Assembly (NCBI GenBank): GCA_003222155.1
Contig: QHUU01000072.1
Location: 1-41,877 of the forward strand
Source of the DNA: Gemmatimonadota bacterium
GTDB lineage: Bacteria; Gemmatimonadota; Gemmatimonadetes; Gemmatimonadales; GWC2-71-9
Length of the DNA stretch: 41,877 nucleotides
Direction: 5' to 3'
Shown: positions 33,528-40,764 of the stretch, piece after piece
Layout of the letters: every line of letters starts with the position of its first letter
Position numbering within the stretch: position 1 is the first letter of the stretch
Translations under genes and position numbers: made by a program
Notes under the pieces: generated by a model
Database searches by the model: none
What the model saw: the letters and a program-made list of their open reading frames with translations, nothing else
Told to the model about the DNA's origin: nothing

Positions 33528-33556
33528 TTGACAAATCCGGTACGCCCTGCGATCAT
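33528..33556 (+). promoter_or_regulatory. Sigma-70-like promoter for bS21 and the cold-shock gene
   Basis: TTGACA (33528-33533) is followed by exactly 17 bases and GATCAT (33551-33556), which matches the -10 consensus at four positions. It would give a leader of about 90 bases before the bS21 ATG at 33652. Confidence 0.6.
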
Positions 33557-33651
33557 TCCCCCCGAGCGAACACGAACCAGAGACCGTTGCGAGGACCTGG
33601 GCTGCCGCCCCGGTCCTTCACTGTTTCTGGCGCTCTCACACGGAGACCCGG

Positions 33652-33849
33652 ATGGAAGTGACCGTAGGCGACGGCGACAGACTGGAATACGTTCTGAAGA
33701 AATTCCGCCGTCAGATCACGAAAGCCGGACTGTTTCAGGACATGAAACGGAAGCGCTTCTATGAGAGCCCGGGCGCTCTACGGCGACGGAAAGACAAGGC
33801 AGCGGCACGCCGCAAGGTGAAGTCCGCACGACGTCGCGAACACCATTAA
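33652..33849 (+). CDS. rpsU: Ribosomal protein bS21
   Basis: This 65-residue basic protein of the small ribosomal subunit helps mRNA recognition during initiation. The N-terminal half EVTVGDGDRLEYVLKKFRRQ and the middle AGLFQDMKRKRFYESPG are diagnostic. The C-terminal tail is nearly all Arg/Lys/Ala (RRRKDKAAARRKVKSARR), as usual. The ATG at 33652 follows GGAG at about eight bases. The cold-shock gene begins 18 bases after its stop, so the two are probably transcribed together from the promoter at 33528. Confidence 0.96.
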   Translation: MEVTVGDGDRLEYVLKKFRRQITKAGLFQDMKRKRFYESPGALRRRKDKAAARRKVKSARRREHH

Positions 33850-33867
33850 GTCAGGAGTACCAGCAAG

Positions 33868-34077
33868 ATGGCACGCATCACCGGTATCGTGAAGTGGTTC
33901 AACGACGCGAAGGGGTTCGGTTTCATCACGCCGGAGAACGGCGAGAAGGACTGCTTCGTCCACCACACCGCGATCCAAGCGCAGGGGTTCAAGTCGCTCG
34001 CCGAGGGCGAGCGGGTCGAGTTCGACGTCGTGCAGGGTCAGAAGGGTCCGGCGGCGCAGAACGTCGTGAAGCTGTAA
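33868..34077 (+). CDS. Cold-shock domain protein (CspA family)
   Basis: This 69-residue single OB-fold protein binds single-stranded RNA/DNA and melts mRNA structure. RNP1 is KGFGFI (15-20) and RNP2 is CFVHHTAI (29-36). The start of RNP2 has Cys where Val or Ile is common. AGGAG lies about 11 bases before the ATG at 33868. Co-transcription with bS21 links it to translation. A strong two-way terminator follows at 34102-34131. A DEAD-box helicase with a structured leader lies a few kilobases away; the two protein types often act together on RNA. Confidence 0.96.
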   Translation: MARITGIVKWFNDAKGFGFITPENGEKDCFVHHTAIQAQGFKSLAEGERVEFDVVQGQKGPAAQNVVKL

Positions 34078-34101
34078 ACCGGCCTCTGGTCGGAGTAGAA
34101 A

Positions 34102-34131
34102 AACGGCGCCGTCCCTTGGGACGGCGCCGTT
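34102..34131. terminator. Bidirectional intrinsic terminator
   Basis: Positions 34102-34115 and 34118-34131 are exact 14-bp inverted copies around a 2-base centre. Read on the minus strand, the stem is followed by TTTTTCT, a good T-run for the HTH gene transcript. Read on the plus strand it is followed by GTCGTTTCC, a weaker tail for the bS21/cold-shock transcript. It lies between the two converging stop codons. Confidence 0.85.
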
Positions 34132-34147
34132 GTCGTTTCCAGGGCCG

Positions 34148-34777
34148 CTACCGCAACACAATCCGCATCGCGTGCGTCTCGAGGTCGATGTCCCAGGTGT
34201 TGATCCGCGGCCGCAGGAACTCCTCGCAGTCGCGCGGCGTGAGCGACGCCGAATCGGCGTCCAGAAACTCGAGCAGCCGCATCCGGGCCTCGAGGTAGGT
34301 GCAGCCGTCGCGGGTCGCGGCCATCCGCAGCCCCACTTCGTCCTCGAGCTTACGGTTCACGAACCCCTGCGCCACGGACAAGAGCCGGCCCACGATCACC
34401 GTCTCGAGCGCACCACCATCGGGCCGCGCCAGCCGGCGCAGCACCACACGCTGCCGGTCGGGGGCGCACAGCTCCAGCAGCTGGCGGCTCACCCGCGGGT
34501 CGGGCCGTCCCGCCGCCGCCGCCGACGCCCGCTCGGCGCGGGCGCAGGTCGGCAGGTCGTTGCGGTGCAACCGCAGGAACTTGGTCATCGGCGTATACAG
34601 ATCGCTCCGGCTGGGCGCCGGCGGGCGGCGGCGACCGGCCACCAGATCCGCCATGTAGTCCTCGGATACCTTCACCGCCTCCGCGAGCTCGCGCGGAGTG
34701 CGCTTGAGTTCGCGCAACCGGCGCCGGAGGAGCAAGCTGACCTTTACGGGATTCTTGAGGGGCGACGCAGCAGGCAT
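34148..34777 (-). CDS. XRE-like helix-turn-helix protein
   Basis: This 209-residue cytosolic protein has residues about 14-50 that look like a Cro/cI-type helix-turn-helix: LLRRRLRELKRTPRELAEAV, then KVSEDYMADLVAGRRRPP, where 'TPRELAEAVKVSEDYMADL' has the typical helix-turn-helix spacing. The rest (about 90-209) is helical and unassigned, with a Cys in ELCAPDRQR. The ATG at 34777 has AAGGAG nine bases upstream; the frame continues to 34852 but the extra part has no start signal. It sits alone between SURF1 upstream and the terminator downstream, and converges on the cold-shock gene. Its target is unknown. Confidence 0.72.
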   Translation of the reverse strand: MPAASPLKNPVKVSLLLRRRLRELKRTPRELAEAVKVSEDYMADLVAGRRRPPAPSRSDLYTPMTKFLRLHRNDLPTCARAERASAAAAGRPDPRVSRQLLELCAPDRQRVVLRRLARPDGGALETVIVGRLLSVAQGFVNRKLEDEVGLRMAATRDGCTYLEARMRLLEFLDADSASLTPRDCEEFLRPRINTWDIDLETHAMRIVLR

Positions 34778-34867
34778 CTCGTCGGGCTCCTTTCGTACGG
34801 CACAAGAAACGGCCCACGGAGTGCGATGCGGCGCCGGCACACCGCGGGCCAATGTGCATAAATATAG

Positions 34868-35578
34868 CTACGACAGCGCGTTATTGGTACCCCTCGGGGG
34901 CGGCGCTCCAGTGCGGCGCTGGCGCAGCAGCACCAGGGAGCCCACCACGATGATCACCGCAAAGCTGAACCACTGGACGACATAGGACAGGTGGGGGCCG
35001 TCGCTCAGCTCGGGCAGGGGCCAGCGCGTGAGACCGGGCGGTAGAGGACGGTAGAGGGCGGTAGAGGAAGGTAACTCCTGGATCACAATGGGAAGGACGC
35101 CGTACGGCAGCGAATCCCGGAGCGCGGCGGGGTCCACGTCCCCCCGGGCTCGCGGAGCGGACATGCCCAGCCCGACGACGATCGCACTGTCCCCTTCCCG
35201 GTACGCCACCTGGTCCACGTGGTATCCGTCGGGCGACGGCGCCCAGCCGCGATCGACCAGCACCGCGCTGCCGTCGGGAAGGCGGAGTGGGGTGACGAAA
35301 TCCACGCCCGGGACGCCCTCATAGCTCCGGCCGTGCCACAGGCGCTCCCGGGCGTAGTCGAACACACCGCGCGCGCGCAGCCGGCGGTCGCGCAGGGAAT
35401 CGAGCGGCAACCACGCCCGGAGGTCCAGTTCGGGACGGGCACGGGCAGCCGCGACGAGCGCGTTGTGCGCCCGGCGCCCACGCAACCTGCTGAGCTGCCA
35501 AAAGCCGGCTGCCACACACCCGCCGGCGATGAGAACCGCGCCCACGAAGGCGACGCGGTCGCGCCGGTCGATGCTCAT
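34868..35578 (-). CDS. SURF1 family protein (cytochrome oxidase biogenesis)
   Basis: This 236-residue membrane protein has two transmembrane helices near residues 10-28 (FVGAVLIAGGCVAAGFWQLSR) and 200-222 (SYVVQWFSFAVIIVVGSLVLL), flanking a periplasmic domain. Signature phrases are GFWQLSRLRGR, GRSYEGVPGVDFVTPLRL, LVDRGWAPSP and HLSYVVQWFSFA. SURF1 assists heme a insertion into cytochrome c oxidase; no oxidase subunit gene is nearby in this window. A 10-bp iterated word (35040-35073) lies inside the gene and supplies the segment LPSSTALYRPLPP just before the second helix, where the family is variable. The start lies 13 bases after the GIY-YIG stop with no strong ribosome site. Confidence 0.87.
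   Translation of the reverse strand: MSIDRRDRVAFVGAVLIAGGCVAAGFWQLSRLRGRRAHNALVAAARARPELDLRAWLPLDSLRDRRLRARGVFDYARERLWHGRSYEGVPGVDFVTPLRLPDGSAVLVDRGWAPSPDGYHVDQVAYREGDSAIVVGLGMSAPRARGDVDPAALRDSLPYGVLPIVIQELPSSTALYRPLPPGLTRWPLPELSDGPHLSYVVQWFSFAVIIVVGSLVLLRQRRTGAPPPRGTNNALS
35040..35073. repeat. 10-bp iterated word inside the SURF1 gene
   Basis: GGTAGAGGAC, GGTAGAGGGC and GGTAGAGGAA are followed by a fourth partial copy, GGTA. The 10-bp step changes frame at each unit, so the encoded residues (SSTALYRPLPP) do not repeat. It resembles the other iterated words of this window but has no inverted half. Confidence 0.75.
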
Positions 35579-35591
35579 GGGGTCACGGGCG

Positions 35592-35837
35592 TCATCCGGT
35601 GCGCCGGAGGAGCGCGAGCTTTGCGGCCCGTGACAGGCGGCGCAGGGCGGCCTCGCGCCGCAGGGCGGCTGGCCGGTCGGGCTGGTGCTCCTGATACACG
35701 AGGCGGACGGGAAGCCGCGTGCGGGTATAGGCGCTCGCCGTTCCCGCCTTATGCCGCCGCAAGCGCCGCGAGACATCGGTGGTGATGCCGGTATAGAGGG
35801 AACCGTCGCGGCAACGGAGCATGTACACGGTCCACAC
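35592..35837 (-). CDS. GIY-YIG domain protein (UPF0213/YhbQ-like)
   Basis: This 81-residue single-domain protein has the two-part GIY-YIG signature as VYMLRCRDGSLYTGIT, with the conserved Arg in SRRLRRHKAG and the Glu in the final helix (RREAALRR). Family members are small stand-alone nuclease-like proteins linked to DNA repair or recombination; catalytic action here is not proven. The start is a GTG at 35837 (WTVYMLRC follows); an ATG five codons later would cut into the first strand. The upstream gap to OsmC is a 7-bp iterated word that also provides the purine-rich stretch before the start. Confidence 0.85.
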   Translation of the reverse strand: MWTVYMLRCRDGSLYTGITTDVSRRLRRHKAGTASAYTRTRLPVRLVYQEHQPDRPAALRREAALRRLSRAAKLALLRRTG

Positions 35838-35871
35838 CCGTCCCTCGTCCCCCTTCCCTCTTCCCTCGCCT
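35838..35871. repeat. 7-bp iterated purine word between OsmC and GIY-YIG genes
   Basis: Read on the minus strand directly after the OsmC TAG, the units are GGCGAGG, GAAGAGG, GAAGGGG, GACGAGG and GACGGGT, each 7 bases. The array fills the gap between the two co-oriented genes. It could double as a ribosome-binding region for the downstream gene. Confidence 0.7.
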
Positions 35872-36303
35872 CTAGGCCTCGAGCTTCGCGTCCAAGGTGA
35901 TCTGGGGAATTCCGGCCAACGCCTTCGACACCGGACAGCCGCGCTTCGCCTCCTCGGCGGCCTTCTGAAACCCCGCCTGGTCCAGGCCGGGCACCTTGCC
36001 GCGCACGGTGAGCGCCATTTTCGTGATCTTGGGCGCGCCGTCGACCATGTCCATGGTGCATGCGGCCGTAGTCTCGACGCGCGTCACGGGCTTGCCGGCC
36101 TTCTCCAGTCCCGCCGAGAGGGCCATGCTCAGGCAGGCCGCGTGCGCTGCGGCGATCAGCTCCTCGGGGTTGGTGCCCTTCGCCCCTTCGAACCGCGTGG
36201 CGAAGGTGTAAGGCCCGCTGAACGCGGCGCTCGCGGCGCGGAAGTTTCCCTTGCCGTCCTTCAGCTTGCCTTCCCAGACGGCGGTGGCTTGACTCGTGGG
36301 CAT
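35872..36303 (-). CDS. OsmC family organic hydroperoxide-reducing protein
   Basis: This 143-residue cytosolic protein has the two conserved redox Cys at residue 57 (AAAHAACLSMALS) and residue 123 (AKRGCPVSKAL), in family-typical surroundings. Other signature parts are ATRFEGAKGTNPEELIAAAH and the early Arg. It should reduce organic hydroperoxides, with the peroxidatic Cys57 resolving on Cys123. The length matches OsmC rather than OhrR-linked Ohr, and the N-terminal strands (VWEGKLKDGKGNFRAASAAF) fit OsmC. The ATG at 36303 is chosen. It is divergent from the VOC gene at 36397, with about 90 bases between them. Confidence 0.93.
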   Translation of the reverse strand: MPTSQATAVWEGKLKDGKGNFRAASAAFSGPYTFATRFEGAKGTNPEELIAAAHAACLSMALSAGLEKAGKPVTRVETTAACTMDMVDGAPKITKMALTVRGKVPGLDQAGFQKAAEEAKRGCPVSKALAGIPQITLDAKLEA

Positions 36304-36396
36304 CGGCTCGACTCCTCGCGGATGGTGAGACGCGTGAAATCTGGCGGAAGCGTCGGCCGGACGCTACGCTTATTTGTGCGAGAGAGGAGCCCACCC

Positions 36397-36849
36397 ATGG
36401 CCACGAAGAAACGACCCCGACGCCCGGCCAAGCGGCCGGCGCCCCGGCGTCCCGAGCGCCTGCAGCCCGAGTCCTTGCGGCTCCGCTCCCTGGCGGTGTC
36501 GCTCACGGTGAACGACCTGAGCCGGAGCCTCGCCTGGTATCGCGACATCCTCCGCTTCACGGTGGGCGAGCGCTGGCAGGACAGCGGCCAGCTGCGGGGT
36601 GTTCAGCTGAAGGCGGGGAGCTGCGATCTCATGCTGAACCAGGACGACTTCGCCAAGGGACGCGATCGCAAGAAAGGCGACGGCATGCGTATCTGGCTCT
36701 CGACCGCGCAGGACATCGAGGATCTCGCCGCGGGAATCGCCACGCGCGGCGGGCACCTGGATCACGCGCCGCAGGACATGCCGTGGGGCGACCGCGCCTT
36801 CGCGATCACCGATCCGGACGGGTTCAAGATTACGGTGATTCAGGAGTAA
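36397..36849 (+). CDS. VOC/glyoxalase-like protein with basic N-terminal tail
   Basis: This 150-residue protein starts at the ATG at 36397, with AGGAG about eight bases upstream. Residues 30-150 form a vicinal-oxygen-chelate fold: SLAVSLTVNDLSRSLAWYRD, then FTVGERW and a late AFAITDPDGFKITVIQE with the usual Asp-Pro-Asp-Gly turn and terminal Glu. The first metal His is not obvious (VSLTVND), so metal binding may be weak or absent. The first 25 residues are Lys/Arg/Pro-rich (KKRPRRPAKRPAPRRP), an unusual tail that could bind nucleic acid or a partner. No substrate can be named. Confidence 0.85.
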   Translation: MATKKRPRRPAKRPAPRRPERLQPESLRLRSLAVSLTVNDLSRSLAWYRDILRFTVGERWQDSGQLRGVQLKAGSCDLMLNQDDFAKGRDRKKGDGMRIWLSTAQDIEDLAAGIATRGGHLDHAPQDMPWGDRAFAITDPDGFKITVIQE

Positions 36850-36872
36850 GAGCCGCGCTCGCCGGGCGACGC

Positions 36873-37958
36873 TTGCGCATTGCGCTGCTCACCTCCAGCC
36901 GGTTCTGGCGGGGCTCGAGCAATGTCTTCGCCGTACTGGGACGCGGACTCGCCGGCCGCGGTCACACGACGACGGCCCTCGTGGCCTATGAGCCGCTGGT
37001 CGGCGGTTTCCAAGCTCGCGGCCTGAGCGTACGGAAGCTGCCGGTCGGTCACACGAGCCTCGCGGGCGCCCGCGCCCTGCGGCAAGCCCTCGGCAAGGCG
37101 GAGCTCGCCGCCGACGTGGTGCTCGTGGACCGAGCCCGCGACATTCGCCTGGCCGCGTTCGCCTCGGTCGGCACAGCGCTCAGTGTCATCTACTGTATCA
37201 GCACGCCCCGCCCACCGCGCGACCTGCTGACGCGCCTCGCCTTCCGGCGCGTGGCATTGACGGTGTTCCTCACCAGGCAGCTGGCGCAGCGCGGGCTCGC
37301 CGAGGCGCCGTTCCTGCGGCGCGCCGCACATCGGGTGATCCCGAACGGCGTAGACTGCGACCTGTTCCGCCCGGACGAGACGGCGGCGCGGGCGTTCCGC
37401 CAGCGCCACGGCCTGGGCGACCGGCCGATCCTGGTCGCCGTGGGCGCGCTCGAGATCGAGAAGCGGTGGGACCTGCTGCTCGAGAGCCTCGCGCTCCTGC
37501 CGTCACCGGCCCCGCCTGTGGTCTTGTGCGGCGCCGGCGCCCTCGAGGGCACGCTCCGGGCGCAGGCGCGACGGCTCGGCGTGGACGTGCGGTTCATCGG
37601 CGAGGTAGACCCGGCGCAGCTCGTCGGGGCGTACAACGCGGCCACGTGCGTCGTGCACACGCGCCCCGACGAAGTGTTCGCGCTGGCGTTGATCGAGGCC
37701 CTCGCGTGCGGGCGGCCCGTGGTCGCAGCGGCCGGCGGCGGGACGCCGGAGCTCGTGGGCGACGCCGGCGTCCTGGCGCCGCCTGCAGATCCCGGCGCGT
37801 TCGCCCGCCTGCTGCGGGACCTGCTGGGCGACGACGGGCGCCGCGCGGCCCTGGGGACCGCCGCGCGGCGCCGCGCGGTGGCGCTGTTTTCTCGCGACCG
37901 CATGGTGCGGGACTACGCGGAGGCGCTGGAAGCGTTGTGTGACGCGACGCGCGGCTAG
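36873..37958 (+). CDS. GT4-family glycosyltransferase
   Basis: This protein has 361 residues if the TTG at 36873 starts it; the frame reaches further upstream through a shadow of the VOC gene and no ATG or GTG lies nearer. It has a GT-B fold. The N-terminal half has RIALLTSSRFWRGSSNVFAV and HRVIPNGVDCDLFRPD. The C-terminal donor-binding half has ILVAVGALEIEKRWDLLLES, VVLCGAGALEGTLRAQARRL, then FALALIEALACGRPVVAAA with the E-x7-E-like motif and GGTPELVGDAG. It should transfer a sugar from a nucleotide donor to a glycan or lipid; the acceptor is unknown. It shares its stop region with pntB through the tetramer CTAG. Confidence 0.85.
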   Translation: MRIALLTSSRFWRGSSNVFAVLGRGLAGRGHTTTALVAYEPLVGGFQARGLSVRKLPVGHTSLAGARALRQALGKAELAADVVLVDRARDIRLAAFASVGTALSVIYCISTPRPPRDLLTRLAFRRVALTVFLTRQLAQRGLAEAPFLRRAAHRVIPNGVDCDLFRPDETAARAFRQRHGLGDRPILVAVGALEIEKRWDLLLESLALLPSPAPPVVLCGAGALEGTLRAQARRLGVDVRFIGEVDPAQLVGAYNAATCVVHTRPDEVFALALIEALACGRPVVAAAGGGTPELVGDAGVLAPPADPGAFARLLRDLLGDDGRRAALGTAARRRAVALFSRDRMVRDYAEALEALCDATRG

Positions 37959-39364
37959 TGCAGGCCGCTGCCGCCGGCGAGCTGCTTGACCAGATCCCCG
38001 ATCACCGCCTTGGCGTCGCCGAACAGCATCCAGGTGTTGTCCTGCACGTACAGCTCGTTGTCGATGCCGGCGAAGCCGGGGTTCTTGCTCCGTTTGATGG
38101 CGAGCACCGTCTTGGCTTTGTCGGCGTCGATGATGGGCATGCCGTAGATGGGACTGCCCTTGGCGTAGCGCGCGGCCGGGTTCACGACGTCGTTGGCGCC
38201 GATCACGAGCGCCACGTCGCACTGCGGCATGTCGGGATTGATCTCGTCCATCTCGACCAGCGCGGTGTACGGAATGTTCGCTTCCGCGAGCAGCACGTTC
38301 ATGTGGCCCGGCATGCGCCCCGCCACCGGATGAATCGCGAACTTGACGGTGATGCCCCGCTTGGTGAGCTGATCGTACAGCTCGCGCACCTTGTGCTGGG
38401 CCTGGGCGACGGCCATGCCGTATCCCGGGATGACGACGACAAGGTTCGCCTGCTCGAGCAGCTGCGCCGCGCCCTCCACCGTTTCCTGCTTCCAGGCTTT
38501 TTGCTCTCCGATGGCCACCGTCTTCTGCACCGTCCCGAACGCCCCGAACAGGACGTTCGTGAACGACCGGTTCATCGCCCGGCACATGATGATCGAGAGG
38601 ATCAGGCCGCTGGACCCGTCCAGCGCGCCCGCGGTCACGAGCAGCTTGTTGTTGAGCACGAAGCCCATCGCGACGGCCGAGAGCCCGGCGTAGGAGTTGA
38701 GGATGGAAATGACGGTGGGCATGTCGGCGCCGCCGATCGGGATGATGAGCAGCACGCCGAACAGCACGGCGAGTCCGACGATGGCGTAGAAGGCCTGTCC
38801 CGACCACGGCGCCGCCGGGTGCAGCACGACCAGCACGCCCAGGGCCACCGCGAGCGCCAGCACGCCGATGTTGACCACGTTCTGCCCCGGATAGGTCACG
38901 GGGCGCTGCGGGATCCACTTGACCTCCTGCAGCTTGCCCGCGGCCATGAGGCTCCCCGTGAAGGTGAGAAACCCCAGGATCACCTCCGCAACGATGGCGC
39001 TGGTGCGGAACGTCGTGAGCTGCGCCGGATTTTCGGTGAGGCCGAGGACGTATTCCGCGCTGCCGACCAGTCCGGCGGCGAGCCCGCCGAACGCATGCGA
39101 CAGCGCGGTCCGCTGGGGCACCGCCGTGAGCGGCACGAGGGAGAGGGGGACGCCGACGATGAATCCGGCGACGATCGCCAGGCCGATCCAGCCGTGGTGG
39201 ACGATCTCCGGCTGGATCCACGTCGCCCCCACTGCGATCACCATGCCCGTCACGCCCGCCACCACGCCGTGGCGGGCCGTCTTGGGGTCGTTCATCCAGT
39301 GCAGCGAGAAGATGAACAGCGCCGTCGCGAGGACGGCGGCCGCCTGGGCGATCGCGTGGATCAT
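37955..39364 (-). CDS. pntB: NAD(P) transhydrogenase subunit beta
   Basis: This 469-residue protein has about nine membrane helices in residues 1-270 and a soluble NADP-binding domain III (about 290-469). Domain III shows VVIPGYGMAVAQAQHKVREL (the nucleotide-binding motif), VKFAIHPVAGRMPGHMNVLL, and near the end GADVVNPAARYAKGSPIYGM-like order, here NDVVNPAARYAKGSPIYGMP, plus KRSKNPGFAGIDNELYV. Together with PntA it moves hydride from NADH to NADP+ driven by proton entry, supplying NADPH. Its start overlaps the pntA2 stop by four bases (ATGA). It ends on the tetramer CTAG, sharing bases with the stop of the convergent glycosyltransferase gene. Confidence 0.96.
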   Translation of the reverse strand: MIHAIAQAAAVLATALFIFSLHWMNDPKTARHGVVAGVTGMVIAVGATWIQPEIVHHGWIGLAIVAGFIVGVPLSLVPLTAVPQRTALSHAFGGLAAGLVGSAEYVLGLTENPAQLTTFRTSAIVAEVILGFLTFTGSLMAAGKLQEVKWIPQRPVTYPGQNVVNIGVLALAVALGVLVVLHPAAPWSGQAFYAIVGLAVLFGVLLIIPIGGADMPTVISILNSYAGLSAVAMGFVLNNKLLVTAGALDGSSGLILSIIMCRAMNRSFTNVLFGAFGTVQKTVAIGEQKAWKQETVEGAAQLLEQANLVVVIPGYGMAVAQAQHKVRELYDQLTKRGITVKFAIHPVAGRMPGHMNVLLAEANIPYTALVEMDEINPDMPQCDVALVIGANDVVNPAARYAKGSPIYGMPIIDADKAKTVLAIKRSKNPGFAGIDNELYVQDNTWMLFGDAKAVIGDLVKQLAGGSGLH

Positions 39365-39639
39365 TGCTTCTTGAACATCTTGAGCATCCGGTCCGTGATC
39401 AGAAACCCGCTCACGATGTTGGTCATGGAGGCGAACAGCGCCACCGCCCCGATCACGCGAATCGTCGTCGGGTAGTCGGCGCCTGCCACCACGATCGACC
39501 CCACCACGGCGATGGCCGAGATCGCGTTGGTGAGCGACATGAGCGGCGTGTACAACAAGCGGGACACGCGGCGAATCACACCCAGCCCGATGAACGTCGC
39601 CAGCACGAACACGAACACCATGGACCCGTAGTCGGTCAT
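39361..39639 (-). CDS. pntA2: NAD(P) transhydrogenase subunit alpha, membrane part
   Basis: This 92-residue protein has three or four membrane helices (MVFVFVLATFIGLGVI, LMSLTNAISAIAVVGSIVVA, IRVIGAVALFASMTNIVSGF). It ends in RMLKMFKKQ. It corresponds to domain II of the alpha subunit, encoded separately as in the three-gene form of the enzyme seen in many Proteobacteria and other phyla. The ATG at 39639 overlaps the stop of pntA1, and its own stop overlaps the pntB start, both as ATGA, so the three genes are tightly coupled. The longer open frame to 40491 is a shadow of pntA1. Confidence 0.94.
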   Translation of the reverse strand: MTDYGSMVFVFVLATFIGLGVIRRVSRLLYTPLMSLTNAISAIAVVGSIVVAGADYPTTIRVIGAVALFASMTNIVSGFLITDRMLKMFKKQ

Positions 39640-40742
39640 GACTTCCGCACCTCCCCGGCGTGGGTGACGCAGGTCTCGCGAATGATCTCGTCGTCGAAAT
39701 CCACGACGAGCTTGCCGTCTCGCGTCACGTGCAACAGGAAACTGGCAATGTTCCTCGCGTACATCTGGCTGGCGTGCAGCGGCAGGGTGCTCGGCAGGTT
39801 GAGGGGTCCGAGGACCACGACGCCGTCGCGGCGCACCTCGCGTCCGGGCTCGGTCACCTCGCAGTTGCCGCCCGTCTCGGCCGCCAGATCCACGATCACC
39901 GCGCCCGGCTTCATGCCCCGCACGGCGTCGGCCGTGATCAGGATCGGCGCGCGCTTGCCGGGAATCGCCGCGGTCGTGATCACGACATCGGCGTCCTTCA
40001 CGTGCTGCGCGATGAACGCCAGCTCGCGGCGGTGGGTCTCCTCGGAGAGCTGCTTGGCGTAGCCGCCCGCGGCCTCCGCCTGTTCGGCGATCTCGAGCTG
40101 CAGGAATTTCGCGCCCAGGCTCTCCACCTGCTCCTTTACGGCCGGGCGCACGTCGAACGCCGACACCACCGCGCCGAGCCGGCGCGCCGTGGCGATCGCC
40201 TGCAGCCCCGCCACGCCCGCGCCCAGCACCAGCACGCGCGCCGGCGCCAGCGTCCCGGCCGCCGTCACGAGCATCGGGAAGAGCCGGCCGGCGGTCGTGG
40301 CCGCGAGCAGGACGGCCTTGTAGCCCGCCACGGTCGCCTGCGACGACAGCACGTCCATCGGCTGGGCCCGTGTGATGCGGGGGAGCAACGCGAGACTGAA
40401 CGCCGTCACGTGGCGCTTCGCGAGGGCGGCGACGACGTCGCGCTCCGCCGCCGGCTGGAACACCGCGACCAGCGCCGCTCCCTCGCGGCACAGCGCGACC
40501 TCCGCGATCGAGGGCGGCTGCACTTTGAGGACGACGTCGCTCCGCCCGAAGAGGTCGGCCGGCGTCGCGACCAGGGTGGCGCCCGCGCCGCGGTACGCGT
40601 CGTCGGGGAACGCCGCTGCGGCGCCGGCGCCCTGCTCCACGGCGACCTCGAGCCCGGCCTTCACGAGCCGTGCCGCCGTGTCGGGAACGAGCGCGACACG
40701 ACGCTCGTTGGCCGCGGTCTCTTTCGGGACCCCGATCTTCAT
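39636..40742 (-). CDS. pntA1: NAD(P) transhydrogenase subunit alpha, NAD-binding part
   Basis: This 368-residue cytosolic NAD(H)-binding domain I of the transhydrogenase is related to alanine dehydrogenase. It begins KIGVPKETAANERRVALVPD. It contains PAARVLVLGAGVAGLQAIATA (Rossmann nucleotide-binding loop; the visible string is APARVLVLGAGVAGLQAIAT), AFDVRPAVKEQVESLGAKFL, and the mobile loop GGYAKQLSEETHRRE. The ATG at 40742 has GAGGAG six bases upstream. An iterated palindromic element separates it from the upstream TM2 gene. Confidence 0.95.
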   Translation of the reverse strand: MKIGVPKETAANERRVALVPDTAARLVKAGLEVAVEQGAGAAAAFPDDAYRGAGATLVATPADLFGRSDVVLKVQPPSIAEVALCREGAALVAVFQPAAERDVVAALAKRHVTAFSLALLPRITRAQPMDVLSSQATVAGYKAVLLAATTAGRLFPMLVTAAGTLAPARVLVLGAGVAGLQAIATARRLGAVVSAFDVRPAVKEQVESLGAKFLQLEIAEQAEAAGGYAKQLSEETHRRELAFIAQHVKDADVVITTAAIPGKRAPILITADAVRGMKPGAVIVDLAAETGGNCEVTEPGREVRRDGVVVLGPLNLPSTLPLHASQMYARNIASFLLHVTRDGKLVVDFDDEIIRETCVTHAGEVRKS

Positions 40743-40764
40743 TCTCCGCTCCTCAGGAGATTCG

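Noticed and set aside
30097-33531. 1144-codon plus-strand ORF opposite the PD40-amidohydrolase
   Set aside because: Its product is His/Arg/Val-rich without domains, a common shadow frame in GC-rich genes; the minus-strand protein has clear motifs.
33442-33534. N-terminal extension of the PD40-amidohydrolase to 33534
   Set aside because: The extra residues are translated from the 13-bp array and would place the signal peptide internally.
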